A stretch of 34,638 nucleotides of DNA, from NCBI GenBank assembly GCA_947448135.1, contig CANFLZ010000023.1, positions 1 to 34,638 of the forward strand, in the 5' to 3' direction. Position numbers and translations under genes: made by a program. The notes under the pieces were generated by a model. That model did no database searches, had not been told where the DNA came from, and worked only from the letters and a program-made list of their open reading frames with translations. The stretch is from Flavobacteriales bacterium (GTDB lineage Bacteria; Bacteroidota; Bacteroidia; Flavobacteriales_D; Sanyastnellaceae). Positions 1 to 6,719 of the stretch are shown here, one piece after another. Position 1 is the stretch's first letter. Each line of letters begins with the position of its first letter.

Positions 1-602
1 CTCATTTGAGAAACCTCTACCTCGTAGAAACTCTCAACTGCATTGGCACTGCCTTGAACAGAACCCGCCATGAAGGCATCGATGTCTCTTTTTACGATTC
101 TTCCTCCATCACCAGAACCTGGGATGTAGTTCAATGGAAGACCTTTTTCTTCTGCTAATTTCTTGGCCAATGGAGAAACTTTTGTTCTACCATTGTTGGC
201 AGCCACTGGAGCAGGAGCAGCTTGAACCACTGGCGCAGCCACAGGGGCTGGGGCTGGAGCAGCCTTGGGTGCAGGAGCCGCTACAGGAGCAGGCGCTGCT
301 TTGGGCTCTTCTGCCTTTGGTGCCGCCGTTGCTTCCGCTGCAATAATCGCTGCAACATCCTCTCCTTCTTTTCCCAAGATGGCTAAGATGGAATCAACAG
401 GAGCCTTCTTTCCTTTTTCAACACCAATGTGCAACAACACACCGTCTTGAAAAGATTCGAACTCCATGGTGGCTTTGTCGGTTTCAATTTCCGCCAACAA
501 ATCACCTGTTTTTACTTTATCACCAATCTTCTTGTGCCAAGCCGCTACCACCCCTTCGGTCATGGTATCACTCAACTTGGGCATTCTAACTATCTCTGCC
601 AT
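1..602 (-). CDS. pdhC: Pyruvate dehydrogenase E2, dihydrolipoamide acetyltransferase (N-terminal part)
   Basis: E2 core enzyme of the cytoplasmic pyruvate dehydrogenase complex, which transfers the acetyl group from E1 to CoA. About 200 codons are visible and the gene runs off the left edge, so the catalytic domain is not seen. The protein starts MAEIVRMPKLSDTMTEG. A lipoyl domain covers about residues 1-78, with the lipoyl-lysine motif ETDKATMEFE (K43). An Ala/Pro-rich flexible linker follows (about 90-145), then a peripheral subunit-binding domain (about 150-190, with KVSPLAKKLA and GGRIVKRDI). The start codon lies 12 bases after the pdhA stop, so the two are almost certainly co-transcribed. 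No pdhB lies between them. A 2-oxoglutarate dehydrogenase E2 is possible from the domain order alone, but the pdhA neighbour argues for pyruvate. Confidence 0.93.
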   Translation of the reverse strand, partial: MAEIVRMPKLSDTMTEGVVAAWHKKIGDKVKTGDLLAEIETDKATMEFESFQDGVLLHIGVEKGKKAPVDSILAILGKEGEDVAAIIAAEATAAPKAEEPKAAPAPVAAPAPKAAPAPAPVAAPVVQAAPAPVAANNGRTKVSPLAKKLAEEKGLPLNYIPGSGDGGRIVKRDIDAFMAGSVQGSANAVESFYEVEVSQM

Positions 603-614
603 ATCTGGTCAAAA

Positions 615-1643
615 TTAATCTTTTACGTATGGATAAGGATCTGAATACACATCCTCATAAATTTCATGGGCCTCTGGAAGGGCGGATTCTTCAGCAAATT
701 TCACCGATTCCTCAACAACAGCCTTGATCTCCTCTTCTACTTTATCCAAGTCGTCTTGTGTCATCCATTTGTTTTCTAAGATAACACGAGCAACATACTC
801 CAAAGGATCTTGCTCTTGGTATTGCGCTACCTCTTCCTTGGTGCGATACTTCTGTGGATCGGACATACTATGTCCTTTGTAACGGTAGGTTTGGATATCC
901 AACAATGTAGGACCATCGCCACGACGTGCGCGGTCTGCAGCACGCTTGATGGCATCAGCCACTGCCTCTGGACGCATTCCGTCTACAGACTCGCTCGGCA
1001 TTTCAAATGAAGCACCCAATTTGCTCAAGTCGGTCACGTTGGATGTACGCTCAATGGAAGTACCCATGGCGTATTGGTTGTTTTCAATAACAAAAATCAC
1101 TGGAATCTTCCAAGTCATCGCCATGTTGAAAGTCTCAAACAAAGCGCCCTGACGAGCAGCTCCATCACCAAAGAATGCCAAAGTAACATTGTCTTCTCCG
1201 CGGTACATATCCGCAAATGCAATACCTGCACCCATTGGGATTTGAGCTCCTACGATACCATGACCTCCAAAAAGATTTCTCTCTTTGTCGAACATGTGCA
1301 TCGATCCACCCTTTCCTTTGGATAAACCGGTTACCTTTCCGTACAACTCAGCCATCACTTTCTTGGGATCTGACCCCATGACCAATGGATGAGCGTGATC
1401 ACGGTAAGCCGTAATGACCTTGTCAGTTGGACGAATGGCCGACATCATTCCCGATAGAATGGCCTCTTGTCCGATATACAAATGGCAAAATCCACCAAAC
1501 TTTTGTTGGATGTACAAGTGCCCACATTTCTCTTCGAAGCGACGCATCAACAAGATCTCACGATGCCATTTGATGTAGTCCGCTTTTCCGTAAGTACCCG
1601 CTGTGGCACTCTTTGCTTCTTTTTTCTTTGCTGCTGTAGCCAT
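615..1643 (-). CDS. pdhA: Pyruvate dehydrogenase E1 component, alpha subunit
   Basis: Thiamine-diphosphate-dependent decarboxylase subunit that acts with E1 beta, 342 residues, the usual family length. The ThDP-binding signature runs from GDGAARQGALFE to the closing IENN, about residues 160-190. The conserved loop YRYKGHSMSDP, which corresponds to the phosphorylation loop of eukaryotic E1 alpha, is intact. HAHPLVMG and KGKGGSMHMF are further family motifs. The first about 20 residues (MATAAKKKEAKSATAG) are a low-complexity extension. The ATG is supported by a good promoter just upstream. The E2 gene follows after 12 bases. The beta subunit is not next to it, so it must be encoded elsewhere, as seen in other Bacteroidota. 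Confidence 0.96.
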   Translation of the reverse strand: MATAAKKKEAKSATAGTYGKADYIKWHREILLMRRFEEKCGHLYIQQKFGGFCHLYIGQEAILSGMMSAIRPTDKVITAYRDHAHPLVMGSDPKKVMAELYGKVTGLSKGKGGSMHMFDKERNLFGGHGIVGAQIPMGAGIAFADMYRGEDNVTLAFFGDGAARQGALFETFNMAMTWKIPVIFVIENNQYAMGTSIERTSNVTDLSKLGASFEMPSESVDGMRPEAVADAIKRAADRARRGDGPTLLDIQTYRYKGHSMSDPQKYRTKEEVAQYQEQDPLEYVARVILENKWMTQDDLDKVEEEIKAVVEESVKFAEESALPEAHEIYEDVYSDPYPYVKD

Positions 1644-1667
1644 GAAATTAGTTTTTCAAGTCGATGA

Positions 1668-1696
1668 CAAATATAGTCCAAGTGCCTAAAAACAAA
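1668..1696 (-). promoter_or_regulatory. Predicted promoter of pdhA-pdhC
   Basis: Read on the minus strand, TATATTTG (1675 down to 1668) matches the Bacteroidota -7 consensus TAnnTTTG exactly. A TTTG (1696 down to 1693) lies 17 bases upstream as a -33 element. The spacing is slightly short compared with the usual 19. The box ends 24 bases before the pdhA ATG. It lies in the 90-base gap between pheS and pdhA, so the pyruvate dehydrogenase genes are probably a separate transcription unit from pheS. Confidence 0.6.
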
Positions 1697-1733
1697 GGCA
1701 TTTTTTTACAAAGTGTAAATATCACACTAAGGT

Positions 1734-2759
1734 TTACGCTTTGAAACTTTGATACGGCTCTAAAAAGCGCAAATCATTTTCAAAGAAATGGCGCAGATCA
1801 TCGATCTGATATCGCAACATAGCGATGCGCTCGATGCCCATTCCAAATGCGAAACCGGTGTATTCTTCAGGATTGATACCACTGGCTGAAAGGACAGCCG
1901 GATCTACCATTCCACAACCCATGATTTCCAACCAACCCGTCCCTTTGGTAATGCGATAATCTGCCTCCGTTTCCAATCCCCAATACACATCCAATTCCGC
2001 ACTCGGCTCCGTGAAAGGGAAGTATGAAGGGCGCAAGCGAATTTTGGCTTTACCAAAGAACGATTGCACGAAATACAACAAGGTGGCCTTCATGTCTGCA
2101 AAAGAGACATTTTTATCGATGTACAATCCTTCGATTTGATGGAATTGACAATGGGCGCGCGAGCTGATGGCTTCGTTTCTGAAAACCCTACCCGGCATGA
2201 TAATTCGGAAAGGAGGTTGACGTTTCTCCATCTCACGCACTTGCACACTCGAGGTGTGGGTGCGCAACAAAAAATCAGGATTGGTTTGTACGAAAAAGGT
2301 GTCCTGCATATCGCGTGCTGGGTGCTCTGGAGGAAAATTCAAACCAGAAAACACATGCCAGTCATCTTCGATCTCTGGACCTTCTGCCACTTGAAACCCA
2401 ATTTTTTCGAAGATTGAAATGATCTCGTTTTGCACCAAAGACAAGGGATGTCTTTTGCCACGACCATTCAATCCTGAAGGGATGGAAAAATCCCAATTTG
2501 GATTCACTGTATCCGCTGTATCATTGGCAGAACCAAAGGATTCCCATTTGGATTGAGCAGCCATTTTGAGAACATTCAAATCTTTTCCCAATGCCTTTTT
2601 CTGATCGTTGGGAACCAATTTAAATTCTTCGAATAAATCATTCATTGCTCCTTTTCTACCCAGATATTGAATGCGAAACTGCTCCGCCTGTTCAGCGGAG
2701 GTAATTTCGGTTTGCTCAATTTCTGCTAATAAGGCAGCTATTTTTTCTTGGATACTCAT
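1734..2759 (-). CDS. pheS: Phenylalanyl-tRNA synthetase alpha subunit
   Basis: Catalytic subunit of the alpha2beta2 enzyme that charges tRNA-Phe; 341 residues, a normal length. The N-terminal coiled-coil tRNA-binding arm covers about residues 1-90. The class II catalytic core follows, with motif 2 around FRNEAISSRAHCQFHQIEG and motif 3 GFAFGMGIERIAML near the C-terminus. The ATG overlaps the stop codon of the upstream cyclophilin gene by one base (TAATG), so the two are translationally coupled. The beta subunit gene pheT is about 4 kb away on the opposite strand (6720-9113), so the two subunits are not made from one operon here. Confidence 0.97.
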   Translation of the reverse strand: MSIQEKIAALLAEIEQTEITSAEQAEQFRIQYLGRKGAMNDLFEEFKLVPNDQKKALGKDLNVLKMAAQSKWESFGSANDTADTVNPNWDFSIPSGLNGRGKRHPLSLVQNEIISIFEKIGFQVAEGPEIEDDWHVFSGLNFPPEHPARDMQDTFFVQTNPDFLLRTHTSSVQVREMEKRQPPFRIIMPGRVFRNEAISSRAHCQFHQIEGLYIDKNVSFADMKATLLYFVQSFFGKAKIRLRPSYFPFTEPSAELDVYWGLETEADYRITKGTGWLEIMGCGMVDPAVLSASGINPEEYTGFAFGMGIERIAMLRYQIDDLRHFFENDLRFLEPYQSFKA

Positions 2760-3532
2760 TACTTTATCACTTCCATTTTCATCGTGATATCTTCCAAAGG
2801 ACGATCACCCTGTTTGGTGGGCTGTGTAAGGATTTTATCCAACACATCCAAACCTTCAACGATTTCACCAAAAACCGTATAATCCATGTCCAACATGGCG
2901 GTACCACCGATGGTTTTGTAAATTTTTCTTTGCTCTTCTGTGTATTTGAAACCAGGCATTTTCATAGCAGCACGAGATTCAAATTGTGTCAATTGATTGT
3001 CATTCAATTGTTGACCTTGAACGATATAAAATTGACTTCCGCTAGAAGCTCTTTTTGGATTGACTTGATCGCCTTGACGAGCAGCAGCCAACGCTCCTTT
3101 CTTGTGAATGTAGTTGGCATTGAATTCAGCAGGAACAGTATAACCAGGGCCACCCATGCCCAACATTTTTGTTGGAGACGCACCGCGACTTTCAGGATCT
3201 CCGCCTTGCGCCATAAAGTTTTTAATACAACGGTGAAACAACAAATCATTATAGAAACCCTCGTTGACCAATTTGATAAAATTGTCTCTGTGTTGAGGAG
3301 TTTCATCATATAACTCCACGATCATCACCCCTTGAGAGGTTGTAATTTTCACTCTTGTATTCATATTGTTTTGTGTTGGCTTTTGTTCTTCGATTTTTTC
3401 TTCCACAGCAACTGAATCGCGCTGGGCCATTGTTTGCTCAGATGAATTTTTGGGCGTGCCACACGCGCTCAAAATAAAAATGCCCATGGCCACAATGGGG
3501 AGGCTCTGAGGAAATTTTAGGCTTTTCATCAT
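2759..3532 (-). CDS. Cyclophilin-type peptidyl-prolyl cis-trans isomerase, lipoprotein
   Basis: Catalyses cis-trans isomerisation of prolyl bonds in exported proteins; 257 residues. A lipoprotein signal (FILSAC, lipidated Cys about residue 24) and a Gln/Glu-rich tether of about 30 residues come before the cyclophilin domain (about 62-257). Active-site segments are FHRCIKNFMAQGGDP (catalytic Arg in FHR) and SQFYIVQG. An insertion of about 30 residues after the latter segment (LNDNQLTQFESRA) is common in Bacteroidota members of the family. The start is one of two adjacent ATGs (3532 or 3529). The gene overlaps pheS by one base. Probably anchored in the outer membrane facing the periplasm (inference). 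Confidence 0.92.
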   Translation of the reverse strand: MMKSLKFPQSLPIVAMGIFILSACGTPKNSSEQTMAQRDSVAVEEKIEEQKPTQNNMNTRVKITTSQGVMIVELYDETPQHRDNFIKLVNEGFYNDLLFHRCIKNFMAQGGDPESRGASPTKMLGMGGPGYTVPAEFNANYIHKKGALAAARQGDQVNPKRASSGSQFYIVQGQQLNDNQLTQFESRAAMKMPGFKYTEEQRKIYKTIGGTAMLDMDYTVFGEIVEGLDVLDKILTQPTKQGDRPLEDITMKMEVIK

Positions 3533-3555
3533 TTTTTTTGTTTCTTTGTTTTCTG

Positions 3556-3563
3556 CAAACTTA
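3556..3563 (-). promoter_or_regulatory. Possible -7 promoter box of the cyclophilin-pheS unit
   Basis: On the minus strand TAAGTTTG matches TAnnTTTG exactly and lies 23 bases before the first ATG of the cyclophilin gene. The only TTG upstream is 25 bases away, further than usual, so the -33 element is not clear. It sits in the 58-base divergent gap with the lipoprotein gene at 3591. Confidence 0.4.
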
Positions 3564-3590
3564 ATGCTTTGCGAATTTTAAAAGAAAGCA

Positions 3591-4019
3591 ATGAAAAAAT
3601 TTAGTTTTGTTTTTGGTGCAATGATCGTCATGTTAATGGCCATTTCATCAGGTATATTGAGCAGTTGTCATCGTTATAAAGTTGAGCCTACAAAAGCATT
3701 GATTCGTGTAGTGGATATGGATGGCGCTCCGGTAAAATTTTCAAAAGTTCGTATTTACGCTTTGCCATCAGAATTTCCACCACCCTCTAACGCTGTGCGC
3801 ATTGACACTTGTGGAGTAACGAGCACAGACGGTTCTGTAGAATTCGACTTTAGTTCCTATTATCAAAGTGGCCAAGCAGGCTTTGCAGTTTTGGACATTA
3901 TGGCTTGTAAGGATGGGCAATACGCTGAGGGCATTATCAAGATAACTGAGATGGACAATAACGAAGAGACAGTGACTTTGGTACCAGGAGCTTGTCAAAT
4001 TCCTTCGGATTGCCAATAA
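3591..4019 (+). CDS. Small lipoprotein with a predicted beta-sandwich domain, unknown function
   Basis: 142 residues. It begins MKKFSF, followed by a hydrophobic stretch and a lipobox ILSSC (Cys about residue 26), so it should be exported and lipidated. The mature part (TKALIRVVDMDGAPVKFSKV, then GVTSTDGSVEFDF) has the pattern of carboxypeptidase-regulatory or transthyretin-like beta-sandwich domains, with a substituent, a G-X-P turn and a TDGxVxF strand. Two cysteines near the C-terminus (GACQIPSDC) could form a disulfide. It is transcribed divergently from the cyclophilin gene and is followed after 34 bases by tRNA-Pro. The domain assignment is by pattern only; no specific function is recognised. 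Confidence 0.75.
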   Translation: MKKFSFVFGAMIVMLMAISSGILSSCHRYKVEPTKALIRVVDMDGAPVKFSKVRIYALPSEFPPPSNAVRIDTCGVTSTDGSVEFDFSSYYQSGQAGFAVLDIMACKDGQYAEGIIKITEMDNNEETVTLVPGACQIPSDCQ

Positions 4020-4026
4020 AGTTTAT

Positions 4027-4034
4027 TACTTTCG
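4027..4034 (+). promoter_or_regulatory. Possible -7 promoter box of tRNA-Pro
   Basis: TACTTTCG followed by CGCC, 19 bases before the mature tRNA 5' end. It differs from TAnnTTTG by one base (C for T) in the same way as three other predicted boxes in this window (5984, 10422, 18129). No clear -33 TTG is seen at the expected distance. Confidence 0.4.
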
Positions 4035-4053
4035 CGCCCTGAAAAAATTCCAA

Positions 4054-4126
4054 CGGGATGTAGCTCAGTTGGTAGAGTACACGTCTGGGGGGCGTGTGGT
4101 CGCAGGTTCAAGTCCTGTCATCCCGA
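4054..4126 (+). tRNA. tRNA-Pro (anticodon GGG)
   Basis: A complete cloverleaf can be drawn. The acceptor stem CGGGATG pairs fully with CATCCCG (4119-4125), with A at 4126 as discriminator. The D arm is GCTC/GAGT. The anticodon stem CACGT/GCGTG encloses the loop CTGGGGG, with anticodon GGG at 4087-4089. The T arm is GCAGG-TTCAAGT-CCTGT. The 3' CCA is not encoded. An intrinsic terminator follows 10 bases downstream. Confidence 0.95.
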
Positions 4127-4136
4127 CTAAAAATTG

Positions 4137-4161
4137 AAAGCCTTCTTCGGAAGGCTTTTTT
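4137..4161 (+). terminator. Intrinsic terminator after tRNA-Pro
   Basis: A 9-base perfect stem (AAAGCCTTC at 4137-4145 with GAAGGCTTT at 4150-4158) is closed by a TTCG tetraloop of the very stable C(UUCG)G type and runs into a T tract to 4161. It ends the tRNA transcript and insulates the toxin-antitoxin operon that starts 38 bases later. Confidence 0.92.
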
Positions 4162-4178
4162 ATGGACGTATTTCATTT

Positions 4179-4197
4179 TTTGACTACTTTTGTCAAA
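4179..4197 (+). promoter_or_regulatory. Predicted promoter/operator of the MntA-HepT operon
   Basis: An inverted repeat TTTGAC-N7-GTCAAA (4179-4184 and 4192-4197) has TACTTTTG (4185-4192), an exact TAnnTTTG -7 box, running from its spacer into the first base of its right arm. The first gene of the operon encodes an XRE helix-turn-helix domain, so autorepression by occlusion of the -7 element is likely (inference). No TTG -33 element is evident. The ATG begins only 8 bases after the box, so the mRNA may be nearly leaderless. Confidence 0.6.
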
Positions 4198-4199
4198 TT

Positions 4200-4790
4200 A
4201 TGAATCCGGTGTTTATTCAACTCAGGCAAGCAAGAAAAGAAAAAAAGCTAACGCTACAAACGGTTGCTGATCAATTGGCTATTGACGTAGCCTTGATCAG
4301 TAAAATGGAAAGAGGCCAACGTCCGATTTCAGAAAAACAACTGAAAGCCTTCTGCAAGCTGTATAAGCTGGATTTGAAGACGCTTCAAAAAGCTGTCAAA
4401 GCAGAAGAGGTAGTTGCCCTTCTTCAAGGGTATAATCACCCGCAGGAGATATTGAAATTAGCAGAGACACAGTTGCTTTATTCAACCAAAGAGAATTTGA
4501 GTATCGCTAAGATTCAATCTGCCTTAAAATCCATATTCAAAAAGTTTCAAGCGATTCAATCCGCATGGATTTTTGGGTCATATGCGCGAGGTGAAAATAA
4601 TGAGCTCAGCGACATTGATATTGTAATCACTGCCGACCATGGGTTTAGCTACTTTCAATTGGCAGATGTGCAATATCAAGCACAAGAAAAGCTGAAAATT
4701 AAAATTGACATCGGGTTCAAAAATTCAATGAAACCCGAAATTATGCGACAAATCGAAGTTGATCTCAAATTGATTTATGAAAGAATTTGA
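4200..4790 (+). CDS. mntA: XRE-family DNA-binding domain fused to MNT-type nucleotidyltransferase (MntA-like antitoxin)
   Basis: 196 residues. An N-terminal helix-turn-helix of the Xre/Cro type covers about residues 5-60 (LRQARKEKKLTLQ, then ALISKMERGQRPIS). A linker follows, then a minimal nucleotidyltransferase domain (about 105-196) with the signature GSYARG (126-131), the metal-binding pair SDID (D138, D140) and a third acidic residue in KIKID (D170). In known HepT/MntA pairs the nucleotidyltransferase neutralises the HEPN toxin by adding AMP to a tyrosine. The added DNA-binding domain should make this antitoxin also the operon repressor. The start at 4200 is preferred: an upstream TTG at 4134 would place the tRNA terminator inside the gene. 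It overlaps hepT by 14 bases. Confidence 0.88.
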   Translation: MNPVFIQLRQARKEKKLTLQTVADQLAIDVALISKMERGQRPISEKQLKAFCKLYKLDLKTLQKAVKAEEVVALLQGYNHPQEILKLAETQLLYSTKENLSIAKIQSALKSIFKKFQAIQSAWIFGSYARGENNELSDIDIVITADHGFSYFQLADVQYQAQEKLKIKIDIGFKNSMKPEIMRQIEVDLKLIYERI

Positions 4791-5118
4791 ACGCGATTCC
4801 AATCGTATCGCACATTTGAGGTTAGCCGTTGAAAAAATAGAATTATTCACATCCGGAATCTCGGAAGAAAATTTTTGCGAAGACGCCTTGATACAAAGCG
4901 CAGTTCTCTTCCAATTCAGTATTCTCGGCGAAGCTATTCTGCACATTAATCAGGAAAAATTACAAAAAGTGAACTATCCTTGGCATCTCGTAAGAGGGTT
5001 CCGTAATTTAATTGCACATGAATATCATAAAATAGAAATTTCAGCCGTCTGGGCAATCATCCAAAATGACATCCCCACTTTGAAAAATAAAATTATCGAA
5101 CTCTCAGAAACCTTTTAG
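4777..5118 (+). CDS. hepT: HEPN-domain RNase toxin, HepT-like (DUF86)
   Basis: 113 residues, mostly helical. It carries the catalytic/target motif Rx4HxY as RNLIAHEY (R76, H81, Y83) typical of HepT toxins, where Arg and His form the RNase site and Tyr is the residue AMPylated by MntA. The start overlaps the end of the nucleotidyltransferase gene by 14 bases in a different frame, so the pair is translationally coupled, antitoxin first. Family length is normal and no key residue is missing, so the toxin looks intact. Assignment to the type VII toxin-antitoxin class rests on this motif pair; activity is inferred. Confidence 0.9.
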   Translation: MKEFERDSNRIAHLRLAVEKIELFTSGISEENFCEDALIQSAVLFQFSILGEAILHINQEKLQKVNYPWHLVRGFRNLIAHEYHKIEISAVWAIIQNDIPTLKNKIIELSETF

Positions 5119-5140
5119 CACCTTAGTAAACCCTATAGCA

Positions 5141-5608
5141 ATGACCAAAAACAGCATCTTCCGCCGCATCCGATTTGTATACAACTTCAGTGATCAGGAT
5201 ATGATCGACATCTTTAAACTGGTGGGAGTTACCGTGAATAGAGCCCAAATTATTCGCTGGCTGAATAAAGAAGAGCATGAAGATTATTTGGATATGAAAG
5301 ATGAAGAGCTTGCTGCTTTTTTAAATGGATTCATCATTCTCAAAAGAGGAAAAAAAGATGGGCCATTGCCGATAGCGGAGAAGGAATTGACCAACAACAT
5401 GATCTTCCGAAAAATGAGAATCGCGCTGAATTTAATTGACGAAGACATCATCAAAATTTTGGCTTCCGTAGAAACCCGCATCAGCAAACATGAGTTGAGT
5501 GCATTTTTTAGAAATCCATCTCAACGACAATATGTAGCATGCAACAACCAAATTCTCCGAAATTTCTTTCAAGGATTGGAGGTTTTGGAAGATCGACCAC
5601 GGGGTTGA
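5141..5608 (+). CDS. DUF1456 (YehS-like) family protein
   Basis: 155 residues. Two related halves are visible, each starting with an N-[SM]-I-F-R-[RK] segment (NSIFRRIRFVYNFSD at about 4-18 and NMIFRKMRIALNLID at about 85-99), each followed by DxDxI-[FL]-K helices and a basic/aromatic tail. This internal duplication is the hallmark of the DUF1456 family (E. coli YehS), whose function is not established. It lies 22 bases after hepT on the same strand, so it may be co-transcribed with the toxin-antitoxin pair, but the family is a widespread single-copy gene and need not be related. Its stop codon abuts the stop of the next, convergent gene with no base between. Confidence 0.85.
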   Translation: MTKNSIFRRIRFVYNFSDQDMIDIFKLVGVTVNRAQIIRWLNKEEHEDYLDMKDEELAAFLNGFIILKRGKKDGPLPIAEKELTNNMIFRKMRIALNLIDEDIIKILASVETRISKHELSAFFRNPSQRQYVACNNQILRNFFQGLEVLEDRPRG

Positions 5609-5941
5609 TTAATCTTCAAAATAACGCATCACCGCCTCCCGCATCAGTCGATCCTGATCAGCTGGAGTAAGCTCTGGCAACTCTTCTCTTCGCTCAAAAT
5701 GGGGCCAACCCTCCTCGTCTCTACCAATGAATTCGAAATACCCATATGGCATCAAGAGGGTGCAAATACCAATGTGCATGATATCTACTTTTTGATCCTT
5801 TTTGAAAGTCATATCAAAACGCTGCAACTCTTGTAAGCCGACAACAAAAATTATCGCTGTGATATCTGGGGTCCCCATATCAAAACGCTCTTGAATCTTC
5901 CGCACGGTTTCTAACCATGATTTCTCAAATTGATAATCCAT
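5609..5941 (-). CDS. Conserved protein of unknown function
   Basis: 110 residues, no signal peptide, acidic. The hydrophobic core segment (ITAIIFVVGLQELQRF) and the segment MHIGICTLLMPYGYFEFIGRDEEGWPHFE resemble a small conserved cytoplasmic protein I associate with Bacteroidota genomes and for which no function is known to me. ATG start at 5941. It stands divergent from the TonB-domain gene at 6008 and ends flush against DUF1456, so it is a single-gene unit. Confidence 0.75.
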   Translation of the reverse strand: MDYQFEKSWLETVRKIQERFDMGTPDITAIIFVVGLQELQRFDMTFKKDQKVDIMHIGICTLLMPYGYFEFIGRDEEGWPHFERREELPELTPADQDRLMREAVMRYFED

Positions 5942-5983
5942 CCTGCAAAAGTCGTTTAAATTTCCCGAAAGTCTAATTTTTCG

Positions 5984-5991
5984 TATCTTCG
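5984..5991 (+). promoter_or_regulatory. Possible -7 promoter box of the 6008 gene
   Basis: TATCTTCG followed by GCC; one base off TAnnTTTG, with the same T-to-C change as at 4027, 10422 and 18129. It ends 16 bases before the ATG. No TTG sits exactly 19 bases upstream; TTC is at that place. Confidence 0.4.
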
Positions 5992-6007
5992 GCCATATTT
6001 TTATACC

Positions 6008-6700
6008 ATGAGAATTGCAATTATCACTTTGTGCATTGGCTTACTTTTCAGCACAGAAGCTTGGTCACAAAAAAAGGATTATTTGAACAGTGAATTTCAA
6101 GTCATCGAGGCTGAAGACATGTCTGCTTATACACGCACACGCACCAAAAATGCGGAAGGCTTGTACGATGTTGTCATCAACTTTTCAGGTGGACAGTTGT
6201 TCATGAATGGTCGTTACCAGGATGAACACTTGGAAATACGCCATGGTCATTTTGTTTTTTATAACCAAAATGGAAACAAGCAAACTGAAGGAGATTACCA
6301 CAATGGCATGAAAGTAGGCGTATGGAAAAGATGGGACTCTGAAGGAGCTCCGCTTCCTTCCAGAACCTACGCACCTGCGCCAGCAGAGAAGGACATGAAT
6401 CAAGTGGTGTCCAACAAATCCACTGTTGCCGCTTCTTTTTCTGAATTGGATTCTTACATTGAAAAGAATTTAAAATATCCAGAAAAAGCCATCATGAATG
6501 GCACCAAAGGAACAGTTGTGGTGACATTGACGATCAACGCTGACGGCGACGTTAAAAACCCGAAAATCACACAAAGCATTTCCCCAGAATTAGATGCAGC
6601 TGCCATGCAGTTGATCATGGGAATGCCCAAATGGACCGCTGCACAACGCAACAGTTCACCAATCGACTCAGAAGTGATTATTCCTATCACTTTCGAGTAA
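6008..6700 (+). CDS. Secreted protein with MORN-like repeat and TonB C-terminal domain
   Basis: 230 residues. A signal peptide (MRIAIITLCIGLLFSTEAWS, cleaved before QKKD) is followed by a MORN/YwqK-like segment (about 75-115: FYNQNGNKQTEGDYHNG, then KVGVWKRWDSEG) and a TonB C-terminal fold (about 145-230: GTKGTVVVTLTINADGDVKN, then VIIPITFE). It has no N-terminal membrane anchor of the ExbB/ExbD-linked type and no proline-rich spacer. It is therefore unlikely to be a true energy transducer and more likely a periplasmic protein that reuses the TonB fold, a frequent arrangement in Bacteroidota. It precedes pheT by 19 bases and may share its transcript. Confidence 0.8.
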   Translation: MRIAIITLCIGLLFSTEAWSQKKDYLNSEFQVIEAEDMSAYTRTRTKNAEGLYDVVINFSGGQLFMNGRYQDEHLEIRHGHFVFYNQNGNKQTEGDYHNGMKVGVWKRWDSEGAPLPSRTYAPAPAEKDMNQVVSNKSTVAASFSELDSYIEKNLKYPEKAIMNGTKGTVVVTLTINADGDVKNPKITQSISPELDAAAMQLIMGMPKWTAAQRNSSPIDSEVIIPITFE

Positions 6701-6719
6701 GTATTATTTTTTTCCCTTT

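Noticed and set aside
3004-3309. Alternative frame inside the cyclophilin gene
   Set aside because: It is fully inside a gene with intact cyclophilin motifs and has no recognisable content.
4134-4199. Upstream TTG start for the XRE-nucleotidyltransferase gene
   Set aside because: It would place the tRNA-Pro terminator and the palindromic promoter inside the coding region. The ATG at 4200 begins a standard helix-turn-helix domain.
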